Below are positions 10,807 to 19,282 of a stretch of DNA of 64,000 bases, piece by piece (the stretch's first letter is position 1; each line of letters starts with the position of its first letter). The stretch comes from Marinilabiliaceae bacterium (GTDB lineage Bacteria > Bacteroidota > Bacteroidia > Bacteroidales > Marinilabiliaceae). The position numbers and the translations under genes are program-made. The stretch spans positions 62,001-126,000 of the forward strand of contig JAFGBR010000039.1 of NCBI GenBank assembly GCA_016933045.1, read 5' to 3'. The notes under the pieces were generated by a model. The model was given only the letters and a program-made list of their open reading frames with translations. It ran no database searches and was not told where the DNA came from.

Positions 10807-11847
10807 TTACCAACTCGATGGCAGTCCACAATCTTCAACCAGCATTGCCTGAATTATTTTAGCATGATTAATAAGATCATTTACCGAACCAACTTCCGAC
10901 CGATAGTTAATACCTGTTGGCCAATAATGAATAGGATTAGAATTATTATCTCCTTTTAATATTGCGCCTGTTAATTGTTTACATAACTGTTGACCAGATT
11001 TACCCTGCCAAACACCATTAACCATTAATGACTTCCAATCTGTAGTAGTCCCCGAACCAAAATAATGAGCCATTTCGTGCATTGTAGTACCAACCCACAT
11101 ATACCCCGTGTCAGATCCATAACCAATAGCACCATGATAACTAGCCTGTGCTGTTTGAATACCTGCATTATAATAAACATATATATTTGCCTTAAATGAA
11201 GTATATCTATTATAATAATAACAAGCACTATCTAAAGCCACTGTTAATAAATTATAATACTGAGGATAAGTTGCAGAATCGACATCAAGAGTATAAGTAA
11301 CATTTCCGGGTAACGCAACTAATTCTTTCGTATTGCTGTAAACTGTTCCCATGCAATTAGTAGCAAAAGCTCTAACATAATATTTTCGTCCTAACACCAA
11401 ATTTGGAATAACTGAATAAAAACGACCGGCATTAATTCCATTAGCCGAATAATTATCATTAATAGTTGGATTCGAAGTACCAGACCAACACACCCCCCGT
11501 TCTATCAACTCACACCCACCATCAACTGAAATATTCACTTCGCATATACCTTGTTGTAAAGATTTATCGTACTCGGTTGAAACCAATGATATAACCGGTA
11601 ATGAATATGTACCCGAAGAGTAATTCATACTATCAATATCGGACAATGCAACAGAGTTAATTACACCATCATTCTTATAAATCTGGAGCATTGTATTATC
11701 GTTATTTGTAACAACACTATCAATAACACTAACCGCAAAACGTTGAACTGTATGATTGGTTTTAAAAATATTCAATGTTAAATCAGCTGCTATTACCGAA
11801 GTAATAACTAAAACGCTAATAACAGTAAATAATAATATTTTTTTCAT
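10807..11847 (-). CDS. Secreted protein with Fn3-like region and zinc-peptidase-like HEMAH motif
   Basis: The 346-residue protein opens with a signal peptide (about 1-20). A short beta region follows (about 25-75), of a type often found in Bacteroidota secreted proteins, then a fibronectin-III-like segment (about 82-175) with RGVCWSG, NPTIND and YYVRAFATN. The C-terminal domain (about 180-346) contains HEMAHYFGSG, with H257, E258 and H261 spaced as in HExxH zinc peptidases, though the HxxGxxH third ligand of metzincins is a threonine here. It is therefore a putative metallopeptidase, not an assigned one. There is no C-terminal T9SS domain. It is probably exported to the periplasm or outside. 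Confidence 0.7.
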   Translation of the reverse strand: MKKILLFTVISVLVITSVIAADLTLNIFKTNHTVQRFAVSVIDSVVTNNDNTMLQIYKNDGVINSVALSDIDSMNYSSGTYSLPVISLVSTEYDKSLQQGICEVNISVDGGCELIERGVCWSGTSNPTINDNYSANGINAGRFYSVIPNLVLGRKYYVRAFATNCMGTVYSNTKELVALPGNVTYTLDVDSATYPQYYNLLTVALDSACYYYNRYTSFKANIYVYYNAGIQTAQASYHGAIGYGSDTGYMWVGTTMHEMAHYFGSGTTTDWKSLMVNGVWQGKSGQQLCKQLTGAILKGDNNSNPIHYWPTGINYRSEVGSVNDLINHAKIIQAMLVEDCGLPSSW

Positions 11848-11963
11848 CTGATTATATTTTATTTTTTACATATCACATGGAACAAGCCAAAAAATCATCT
11901 CTAAACATATTAATGACTTACTAATGGCTCGTTTCATCTATATACTCTTTTATAATAGTCACA

Positions 11964-14201
11964 TTATTCCTTAATAAATTTGGCCACTTGATGTCCAAAT
12001 TTCACAACATACATCCCCTTTTTCAATTGGCATAAGTCAACTTTATCACCCGAATTGACAGCTTCCTTTTGCCACACTAATTTTCCATCGAGAGAAAAAA
12101 CCGATAATAATTTTTTGTTTTCACTACCCCCTATAATAATATAATCGGTTGCCGGATTTGGAAAAAACGAAAATTGATTAATCAAATCCTTATCATTAAC
12201 ACCCGATATATTACCACTAAAATACATTTTCGTAATGTTATTATTTGCCAACGGATTTAACAATTCAGTTTGAGTTGTAATGGTTGTTACATCATTAGAA
12301 ACAATCATTTTTTCGAAATTTGTTAACCCTACCTTAACTATGTTATTATTTGTTTGTAAAACCTCCAAATATGAAGGAATTGGTTTAATCTCTGTTTCCA
12401 AAACATTAGTCTCTGCTGTTTTATCAGTTCCAACGTAAGCATTATAAGCAGATTCTAAAGCAATTAATCTATCAAAAACTCCTAATTCCAAATGTTGAAT
12501 TTCAGCTTTTGAAAGTGCCTTTTTATAAATTCTGAAATCATAAACCAAGGTATTTCGTAAATAAACATCTGTTGAATAACACGAACGTCCAATCCAGTTA
12601 TATAATGTTCCTAAAACTCCATCTTTAGTTAAAGATGTTGAAGGAATATTAGTAATAACTTTCGACACAATCGGGGATCCATCGATATAAATAGTTGCAG
12701 TGTTACCCTGCTGTGTAAAAGCTATATGATGCCAATTAGATTTTAATGCCTGCCTGTTAAAACCAACAGACTGATTTCCTGATGCCGATGTATAGTAACC
12801 GGACGAAATACTCACACTCTGATTTTTTAAACTACAAATAATATATCCATTCTGATCAGTCATTGCATTTGAAGAATTTGAAAAGTTCCAAAGAAAATTA
12901 CCATTACTTCCCAATCCGGTATAATTATTATCTACCCTAAAATAGGCACTCATAGTATAATCGGTTAACCTACTAACTACCTTTCCCACTTCAAAGCCCA
13001 TATCGAAATAACTGTTATTCAGAGGTAATTTCAGCACATTATAAATACCTGTTTCATCAGTACCAATAGTTATAACTGATGATAATCCTTTAAGCGAACC
13101 TTCGAATTGTTTTTCGGCAATATCATAAACCTGTGTTCCATTAACACTCGAAAAATCATAACACACTAACAAATCGCTTGTAAACGAAGTTCCATCTGCC
13201 GCTAAAACAGTAGCATCAAAAACTTTAGTCATCGATGTTAATCCATTTGTCAGGGTAGCTGTTAAAGTTACATCATAATCAAAATAATCAGGACGTATAA
13301 CATTTCCCATTGTATCAATAATTGAAATAAAAGACGACTCCCAGCTAACAGTAATACCATTGGTTCCCATTTCAACAGGTAAAGAAATATTTTGAGTTAC
13401 TCCCGATAAATCGCCCAACGTTAACAAATCGTATTGCTTATATAACTCAGCCAAACCGGTTAATTCCATAACATCAACAGATGACAAAGCACGATTATAA
13501 ACTCTTATTTCATCAAATGTTCCGTTAAAACCATTAGTATCCTGAGACCAACGCGAAAAACCAAAATAATTATCAGCTGTATTACCCAATGATACTGCCG
13601 GATTATATGGTAAGTCTGACGCAGAACCAACTATATCTCCATTTAAATAAATTTTTGCTAAACCCGAACTTCCGTTCCAACTAAATGTAACAGCCACATG
13701 AGCCCATTCTCCAACCGGACATTTTACTGTTGATGATACATTATATGCATTACCCGATGCAGGCCGATAACGCATTACCATATAACCATTATCACTTCCA
13801 TAACTGGGAATAAATGCTAAAAAGTTATTTGTTCCGTCAGCACCATTTCCCCAATCGAAAAAACGCGTTGCATCTTTTAGTGATGATAACTTAACCCATG
13901 TTGCAAAAGTAAATGATGTTAACCCAACAGTAATGTTATCAGGGGCATTAACGTAATCATTTTTCCCTAAACACAATATCCCATCGTTACTATATCCATC
14001 TGATACATTTGCACTTCCAACTAACGTTCCTGTATTATTATTCCCCGAATCATCAGCAATTGTTGTTGACAAAACTGTATCACACGAATAATACAGAATT
14101 AGGCCTGAAGATATATCCTGACTATATACAGGAAAAGAGGCCAGTAATACTATAAACAGAAAAAACTGTTTCACGACTTTTTTCTTTATTATTTGTACCA
14201 T
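11964..14201 (-). CDS. T9SS-exported protein with two LamG domains
   Basis: Using the ATG at 14201 the protein is 745 residues and starts with a clear signal peptide (VKQFFLFIVLLASFPVYSQ). Domains in order: a LamG/concanavalin-A-like domain (about 30-250, with TFATWVKL and FNGTFDEIRVYNRAL), a beta segment resembling atrophied bacterial Ig domains (about 260-340), a second LamG domain (about 345-570, with HIAFTQQGNTATIYIDG), a linker, and a C-terminal T9SS sorting domain (FSFFPNPATDYI ... KKGMYVVKF). No catalytic domain is visible, so carbohydrate or matrix binding at the cell surface is the likely role. The frame extends to a TTG at 14240, but that codon lies inside the promoter element. Confidence 0.85.
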   Translation of the reverse strand: MVQIIKKKVVKQFFLFIVLLASFPVYSQDISSGLILYYSCDTVLSTTIADDSGNNNTGTLVGSANVSDGYSNDGILCLGKNDYVNAPDNITVGLTSFTFATWVKLSSLKDATRFFDWGNGADGTNNFLAFIPSYGSDNGYMVMRYRPASGNAYNVSSTVKCPVGEWAHVAVTFSWNGSSGLAKIYLNGDIVGSASDLPYNPAVSLGNTADNYFGFSRWSQDTNGFNGTFDEIRVYNRALSSVDVMELTGLAELYKQYDLLTLGDLSGVTQNISLPVEMGTNGITVSWESSFISIIDTMGNVIRPDYFDYDVTLTATLTNGLTSMTKVFDATVLAADGTSFTSDLLVCYDFSSVNGTQVYDIAEKQFEGSLKGLSSVITIGTDETGIYNVLKLPLNNSYFDMGFEVGKVVSRLTDYTMSAYFRVDNNYTGLGSNGNFLWNFSNSSNAMTDQNGYIICSLKNQSVSISSGYYTSASGNQSVGFNRQALKSNWHHIAFTQQGNTATIYIDGSPIVSKVITNIPSTSLTKDGVLGTLYNWIGRSCYSTDVYLRNTLVYDFRIYKKALSKAEIQHLELGVFDRLIALESAYNAYVGTDKTAETNVLETEIKPIPSYLEVLQTNNNIVKVGLTNFEKMIVSNDVTTITTQTELLNPLANNNITKMYFSGNISGVNDKDLINQFSFFPNPATDYIIIGGSENKKLLSVFSLDGKLVWQKEAVNSGDKVDLCQLKKGMYVVKFGHQVAKFIKE

Positions 14202-14237
14202 AAAAAAATTGAAGTTATTTTGTATAAAAGCATATTT

Positions 14238-14245
14238 CAAAAGTA
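14238..14245 (-). promoter_or_regulatory. Candidate -7 element for the LamG protein gene
   Basis: On the minus strand this reads TACTTTTG, a match to TAnnTTTG, placing transcription start near 14231 and giving a leader of about 30 nt to the ATG at 14201. The -33 position is poor, which would fit dependence on an activator bound at the direct repeats just upstream. Confidence 0.45.
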
Positions 14246-14272
14246 TTTCATCAATAAAAAAAAGGCTTGCAT

Positions 14273-14305
14273 TTATTCGATTTTAAGTTCAAATTATTCG
14301 ATTTT
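14273..14305. repeat. Paired 12-bp direct repeats upstream of the LamG gene
   Basis: TTATTCGATTTT occurs at 14273-14284 and again at 14294-14305, identical and 21 bp apart (two helical turns). Relative to the predicted LamG-gene start the repeats cover about -42 to -74, a typical activator position. The spacing resembles sites of LytTR-type regulators, which bind paired direct repeats, but the binding protein is unknown. Confidence 0.6.
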
Positions 14306-14376
14306 TGATATAATAAACCATTATTTTTTTCAAAAACTAACTATACTGAAATAAAGCCTTTCGAAAAAAAAGTGTT

Positions 14377-14790
14377 ATGCAACAAACAATAAAACTTCGC
14401 AATCTCGAATCAGAGATAGTATTCTCCACATCACGTAGTAGTGGTCCCGGAGGGCAAAACGTAAATAAAGTAAACTCAAAAGTTGAATTACGTTTTAATA
14501 TAAATAATTCAGCTTTACTAACCGATAGTGAAAAAACAAAAATATTATTACGACTAAAAACAAAAATAAACACAGAAGGAGAATTACTAATTGTTTCGCA
14601 AAGCGAACGAACACAATTAAGAAACAAACAAAAAACCATCGAAAAATTTTATACCCTTATTACATTTGCACTACGCGAAATAAAAAAACGCAAACCAACC
14701 AAACCAACCCGATCATCGAACGAAAAACGTTTGCAATTAAAAAAGGCACGTAGTCAGGTTAAAACATTAAGAAACCGAAACATGCTTTAA
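14377..14790 (+). CDS. arfB: Alternative ribosome-rescue factor ArfB (YaeJ-type peptidyl-tRNA hydrolase)
   Basis: ArfB releases nascent chains from ribosomes stalled without a stop codon by hydrolysing peptidyl-tRNA. The 137 residues match the family's usual size of about 140. The N-terminal domain carries the catalytic GGQ (residues 25-27) in RSSGPGGQNVNKVNSKVEL, and the protein lacks the codon-recognition domains of full release factors. The C-terminal tail is strongly basic (KKRKPTKPTR ... KKARSQVKTLRNR), as expected for the segment that enters the empty mRNA channel. It is a single gene, divergent from the LamG gene and convergent with the DUF4130 gene. Confidence 0.94.
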   Translation: MQQTIKLRNLESEIVFSTSRSSGPGGQNVNKVNSKVELRFNINNSALLTDSEKTKILLRLKTKINTEGELLIVSQSERTQLRNKQKTIEKFYTLITFALREIKKRKPTKPTRSSNEKRLQLKKARSQVKTLRNRNML

Positions 14791-14811
14791 TTAATGTAAT
14801 TTACATTTATA

Positions 14812-15576
14812 TTATTGTTTCTCTGTCAGATATTTCCAAAAACGCTTAGGAAGAAACTGCATTTGCAACCGAGGATTGATTCGCTCCCTGATGCAAATTG
14901 AATGGTAATACCCTTTCCAAAGCTTTTGAAAAAATTGCTCATCTTCATCCATTATTTCAGGTGCAATTTTACCCGAATTTTTATCGATTTGACTTTCTGT
15001 GAAACTGATTTCGGTAGTGGTATATAAATCGTAGTAATACCCAAAGTCACGACGAGTATCGTAGATGACCCATTTCTGATCGGAAAAACGTTGTTCGAAA
15101 TGCTTTATTGTTAAAGGCAGAACGTTGTATTCTGGGTCGAAAGGTGCATAATAAATGTCATCTGCCGTTTTTTGGAATCGTACAAACATGCGAATACGCT
15201 CAGCCTCACGGCCAACTTTCTTGCCAATCTTAGCTATTTCCAAAACATCCTTGTCGCCAAAATTAAGTTCAATATTTACAGGTGATGCAAATGCTTTTCG
15301 TATATAATTCAGAAGCAACAGCTCAACACCCTCCATTTCAGACAGAAACACACGATACAAAATCTCACAACTCAATTCCGATATTTTCTTTCGCAATCCT
15401 TTCCAAACCCGTTCAGCCTTTGTATCATCGGTAATCACCTGATAGTTCGATTGAAACATAATCGGTTGCATTTGCACCTCTCCAACAATCATATCAGGTA
15501 CAATCTTCAAATCATAACTATCAAATACAAGAGTTAAAAATCCTACAAACGTTTTATCATAAGTCCATTGATTCAT
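14812..15576 (-). CDS. TIGR03915-type (DUF4130) putative DNA repair protein
   Basis: The 254-residue protein matches the family described as probable DNA metabolism protein (TIGR03915/DUF4130): an N-terminal YDKTFVGFLTLVFDSY segment, then FVRFQKTADDIYYAPFDPEYNVLPL, a conserved WVIYDTRRDFGYYYD, and a C-terminal FFQKLWKGYYHSICIRERINPRLQ with a PKRFWKYL ending. Members almost always sit beside a radical SAM protein of family TIGR03916, as here (81-bp gap, same strand), so the two probably act together. Some homologues are fused to a uracil-DNA-glycosylase-like domain, which this one lacks. The reaction is not established. Confidence 0.9.
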   Translation of the reverse strand: MNQWTYDKTFVGFLTLVFDSYDLKIVPDMIVGEVQMQPIMFQSNYQVITDDTKAERVWKGLRKKISELSCEILYRVFLSEMEGVELLLLNYIRKAFASPVNIELNFGDKDVLEIAKIGKKVGREAERIRMFVRFQKTADDIYYAPFDPEYNVLPLTIKHFEQRFSDQKWVIYDTRRDFGYYYDLYTTTEISFTESQIDKNSGKIAPEIMDEDEQFFQKLWKGYYHSICIRERINPRLQMQFLPKRFWKYLTEKQ

Positions 15577-15657
15577 AATTTATAGATCGTTAGTATCTAG
15601 ACATTAGTAGTTAGATTAATTTGCAAAGCGCTTAAGTCAATAATTAAAAAATCTCAA

Positions 15658-16923
15658 TTAATAATTATCAAACAGTTTCAATTGTCCGGGGAATTTCTCT
15701 TTCTTTTTGGGAAGACCTTTGACGAACAATTGTCTCAGGTTTTCGGGTTTTATTTCGTTTATGGTTGGCGCTTTCAGCTCATTACAAGTAATAAAGAACT
15801 GTGCACGCTTCATAACAACACCCATTCTTTTGAGCTGATCAGAATTAATGCGACCATACTGCCTCGATGCAACAATCAATTTTGCCGATCGCACACCAAT
15901 ACCCGGCACCCGAAGAATCAATTCATAAGGCGCCCTGTTAATATCGACCGGAAATAACGCAGGATTACGAAGTGCATAACTCAGCTTCGGATCAATTTCC
16001 AAATCGAGATTAGGATGCAGATCATTTACAATCTCATCGACATTAAAAAAGTAAAAACGCATCAACCAATCGGATTGATAAAGCCTGTGCTCTCTCAAAA
16101 GCGGAGGGGCAGTTGGTGCCGGCAAACGACTATCAGTTGTATTGACCGGGATGTAACCCGAATAATATACCCTTTTCAACTGCTGAGCCTGGTAAAGCCC
16201 CGAAGCCAGTTTCAAAATCTGTTTATCATTGTCAGGAGTTGCTCCAACAATCAGCTGAGTACTTTGCCCGGCGGGGACGAACTTTGGTGCTGAACGGTAT
16301 TTCTGCCGATCTTCTTTACTGACCAAAATCCCCTGTCGAATCGCATTCATAGGAGAAAGAATGCTGGAATAGTCTTTCTCGGGTGCCAGAAGCTTCAGGT
16401 TCGTTTCTGTAGGTATTTCAATGTTTACACTGAGCCTATCGGCATACAAACCTGCTTCACGAATCAACTCATTACTCGCCCCCGGAATACTCTTCAGATG
16501 AATGTAACCATTGAATCGATGTGTAGTTCGAAGCTCTTTTGCAACCTTCGTCATCTGCTCCATTGTGTAATCGGGATTTTTGAAAACTCCCGAACTCAAA
16601 AACAGTCCTTCAATGTAATTTCTACGATAAAAACCTATTGTCAGGTCGATAAGCTCCTGAGCTGAAAGAGCTGTGCGTTGTACATCATTACTCCTTCTAT
16701 TTATACAATAAGCACAATCGTAAATACAGTGGTTAGTAAGCATAATTTTAAGCAGTGAAATGCAACGACCATCCTCGGCAAAACTATGGCAAATTCCCCA
16801 AGGCGATGAATTCCCCAGCTCCTTTCCCGAATTGCCCCGATTACTTCCGCTCGAAGCGCACGATACATCGTATTTTGCAGCTCCGGCAAGTATTTCTAAT
16901 TTACTTAGCACTTTATCGTTCAT
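15658..16923 (-). CDS. Putative DNA modification/repair radical SAM protein (TIGR03916)
   Basis: The 421-residue protein contains the radical SAM cluster motif CX3CX2C at C66, C70 and C73 (NHCIYDCAYC), within a TIM-barrel-like domain (about 55-300). A helix-hairpin-helix region near 330-370 (VPGIGVRSAKLIVASRQYG) suggests DNA contact. The N-terminal LEILAGAAKYDVSCASSGS and the SPWGICHSF segment are typical of the TIGR03916 family, annotated as putative DNA modification or repair enzymes. It is the first gene of a two-gene unit with the DUF4130 partner and is divergent from a LexA-fold regulator 78 bp away, which suggests damage-responsive control. Substrate and product are unknown. Confidence 0.92.
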   Translation of the reverse strand: MNDKVLSKLEILAGAAKYDVSCASSGSNRGNSGKELGNSSPWGICHSFAEDGRCISLLKIMLTNHCIYDCAYCINRRSNDVQRTALSAQELIDLTIGFYRRNYIEGLFLSSGVFKNPDYTMEQMTKVAKELRTTHRFNGYIHLKSIPGASNELIREAGLYADRLSVNIEIPTETNLKLLAPEKDYSSILSPMNAIRQGILVSKEDRQKYRSAPKFVPAGQSTQLIVGATPDNDKQILKLASGLYQAQQLKRVYYSGYIPVNTTDSRLPAPTAPPLLREHRLYQSDWLMRFYFFNVDEIVNDLHPNLDLEIDPKLSYALRNPALFPVDINRAPYELILRVPGIGVRSAKLIVASRQYGRINSDQLKRMGVVMKRAQFFITCNELKAPTINEIKPENLRQLFVKGLPKKKEKFPGQLKLFDNY

Positions 16924-16967
16924 TTTTGCTAACTTTATTCTCTATTTAAAAATAAAATTACTAATTA

Positions 16968-16993
16968 TTTTAGCATACTAAAAATATTAGCAT
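16968..16993. promoter_or_regulatory. Candidate operator between the radical SAM gene and the S24 regulator
   Basis: The 78-bp divergent intergenic region contains a palindrome TTTTAG-CATA-CTAAAA (16968-16983) and two direct copies of TTAGCAT (16970-16976 and 16987-16993, 17 bp apart). An inverted copy of the TTAGCA core lies at 16927-16932, next to the radical SAM start. Such an array is what a dimeric XRE/S24 repressor could bind to control both genes. This is inferred from position and symmetry only. Confidence 0.4.
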
Positions 16994-17001
16994 TAGTTTT
17001 T

Positions 17002-17793
17002 ATGAACAATATTTTAGGTTCCAACATAAAGTATCTGCGAAAACAAAAAGGTTTAACCCAAGACCAATTGGCCAATAAAATTGGAATAACCAGGGCTGTG
17101 ATAGGCTCTTACGAAGAAGGACGAGCAACCCCAAAACTTTCTGCCTTGCAAACACTATCGCATTATTTTAGTACAAGTCTTGATCAACTTGTTAATATTG
17201 ATTTAAATAATGCTCAAAACTCAGATGAAAATATAATTGACATTACAGGTAGAAATATGAGGATTTTATCTACTATGGTTGATCGAGACAATAACGAATT
17301 GATAACTCTTGTCCCGGTTAAAGCATCAGCCGGTTATATGACCGGATATACCGACCCCGATTTTATTGATACTTTGTCCCGATTCACATTACCACTCCCA
17401 GAACTTTCGAGGGAAAAAACTTACAGAGCATTTCAGATTGAAGGAGAAAGTATGACCCCAATACCATCGGGCTCATATATTATATGTGAATACCTTCAGA
17501 ACTGGAATGAGATAAAAGAAGGCAAAGCCTACATTTTAATTACCAAACAAGATGGTGTTGTATATAAAAGATTGTATCAAACCGACCACGATTATCTACT
17601 TTTAAAATCGGACAATCCCGAATTTGCTCCCTACAATGTGCCATTATCCAACGTTATGGAGGTATGGAAAGCATTGGGATATATTAGTTTTGACCTGCCA
17701 AAACCCGATGAAATGAACTTAGGCAAACTAACCGCCCTGTTTTATAAAATGCAACACGAACTGGATGAATTAAAAGAAAAAAATTCCGATTAG
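17002..17793 (+). CDS. XRE-family transcriptional regulator with LexA-like S24 domain
   Basis: The 263-residue protein has an N-terminal XRE helix-turn-helix (about 6-62: LRKQKGLTQDQLANKIGITRAVI then SYEEGRATPKLSALQTL), a linker, and a C-terminal S24 domain (about 110-230). The S24 part carries the serine motif GESMTPIPSGS and a lysine in VVYKRL at the spacing of the LexA/CI Ser-Lys dyad, so self-cleavage is possible. The family includes LexA and phage CI repressors, which are inactivated after DNA damage. No phage genes surround it. Its divergent position next to the radical SAM/DUF4130 pair suggests it regulates that pair. It converges on the TPR gene. Confidence 0.88.
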   Translation: MNNILGSNIKYLRKQKGLTQDQLANKIGITRAVIGSYEEGRATPKLSALQTLSHYFSTSLDQLVNIDLNNAQNSDENIIDITGRNMRILSTMVDRDNNELITLVPVKASAGYMTGYTDPDFIDTLSRFTLPLPELSREKTYRAFQIEGESMTPIPSGSYIICEYLQNWNEIKEGKAYILITKQDGVVYKRLYQTDHDYLLLKSDNPEFAPYNVPLSNVMEVWKALGYISFDLPKPDEMNLGKLTALFYKMQHELDELKEKNSD

Positions 17794-17818
17794 TATTCCA
17801 TTATTACATATTAATGAA

Positions 17819-19120
17819 CTATTTACCCTTAAAAAACAGTTCCTCTTTAAGCTTAACTACACGCCTTTTTGAGAACCGAAATGTGGCATCGCGCTGCTTA
17901 AACCTATTACTGGCCGAATCCTGCTCAACTGTATCTTTTTTAATTGCATCAATGTACCTGTTATAGTACAACAAGGCATCCTTTTTATTATTAATGTGAT
18001 AATCGTTAAGAGTTGCAAGCGCATATAAATTATTAGTTTGTTCAGGTTCGGTCGATAATGCATATTTGTAATATCGCTGAGAGTTTTCAAAATCCTTCAA
18101 ATATAAATAAACATCAGCCATTTGACTGTATATCAACGCTATATTACCATCGTTATTCAACAACTCCAATGTTAAATTATAATATTCGAGTGCCATTTTA
18201 CCTTTACCCTCAATTTTTGCATATGCTTTAGCTAAATACCAACTCGATGTGAAATCTTGTGGCAAATTATCATATACAATGGTAAGTGATGATATCGCCT
18301 TTTTATAATCCCCAATCTTGTATTTCGTAAGTCCATGATAACGCAATGTATAAAGCGATGAATCACCATTAGAAATTAATAAATCATAAATTGTATTAGC
18401 AGCTTCAAAATTTTCTAATTTAAAAAGAGAACTTCCTTTATTCTGTAAAAATCTTAAATTAAGTGAATCTTTTGATAATACTTCATCGCATATCTCAATC
18501 GATTTTTCAAAGTTTTTAACTTCAGAATAAAGGTGGCATAACTTCAATGCTACTTTTTGATTGCCTGGAGACAATGCCAAAATTTTTTCACAATATTTTA
18601 TTGACTGTGAAACACTGTCAATTTGCTTATAATCGTCAGATAAGCTAGTAAGACAAATAATGTTGGCACTATCTTTTAAATACCATTCATACATTAAATC
18701 AACTGACTGACTGTATTTACGAGTAAATGACAATATATGCGCCAATTGATATGCAGCCGGAAAATAATCGGGGTAACGAATTACAATTGAGTCGAGCAAT
18801 GGTTTTGCCAATGTGTAATCGCCCAAATTATAATATGTCGAAGCCAGTTTAATTTGCAAATCTTTATTATTAACAAAAGACTCAGTTCCTTTAATTAGTG
18901 TTTGAACAGACTCAGTGCTTTTACCAAGTTTATCTAATGCAACAGCCTTTAATAAATATTCATTTTGACTCCATTCTTTTATAGGTAAAGAATCAATTTG
19001 CGATACTAAACTTACATAATCATCATTAACAAGCATATTTTGATATTGTTTATTCTGACCTGATAAACCTTGAAAAAAGCAAATACTTATTATTATTAAC
19101 AATGAGATAATGCATTTCAT
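17819..19120 (-). CDS. Secreted tetratricopeptide-repeat protein
   Basis: The 433-residue protein begins with a signal peptide (SLLIIISICFFQGLSGQ, cleavage near residue 22). The remainder is helical repeats of about 34 residues that fit TPR units: ASTYYNLGDYTLAKPLLDS, KNFEKSIEICDEVLSKDS, KFKIGDYKKAISSL-like, and KDFENSQRYYKYALSTEPE. The C-terminal tail is basic. TPR proteins mediate protein-protein contacts; this one should act in the periplasm. It lies downstream of the propeller histidine kinase on the same strand, but 162 bp away, so co-transcription is uncertain. The partner cannot be inferred. Confidence 0.82.
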   Translation of the reverse strand: MKCIISLLIIISICFFQGLSGQNKQYQNMLVNDDYVSLVSQIDSLPIKEWSQNEYLLKAVALDKLGKSTESVQTLIKGTESFVNNKDLQIKLASTYYNLGDYTLAKPLLDSIVIRYPDYFPAAYQLAHILSFTRKYSQSVDLMYEWYLKDSANIICLTSLSDDYKQIDSVSQSIKYCEKILALSPGNQKVALKLCHLYSEVKNFEKSIEICDEVLSKDSLNLRFLQNKGSSLFKLENFEAANTIYDLLISNGDSSLYTLRYHGLTKYKIGDYKKAISSLTIVYDNLPQDFTSSWYLAKAYAKIEGKGKMALEYYNLTLELLNNDGNIALIYSQMADVYLYLKDFENSQRYYKYALSTEPEQTNNLYALATLNDYHINNKKDALLYYNRYIDAIKKDTVEQDSASNRFKQRDATFRFSKRRVVKLKEELFFKGK

Positions 19121-19282
19121 GATCTAACGTATTAATTAGCTATACAAAATATTAATTACCATCTAAATCATTGCAATAATTTCTGTTAAATGATGTTAAC
19201 ACCCCCGCCTTTGCAAGCAAACAATCTCAAATTATTTACTTACGCTTACGTACTTAATAAAAACCTATTTTTAATTAACCAG

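Noticed and set aside
11879-11935. Imperfect inverted repeat downstream of the LamG gene
   Set aside because: Two mismatches in 11 bp, a 35-bp spacer and no T-run make it weak as a terminator.
16924-17793. The S24 regulator as a prophage CI repressor
   Set aside because: No integrase, Cro-like gene, structural phage gene or att-like repeats are seen on either side; the neighbours are DNA repair and housekeeping genes.
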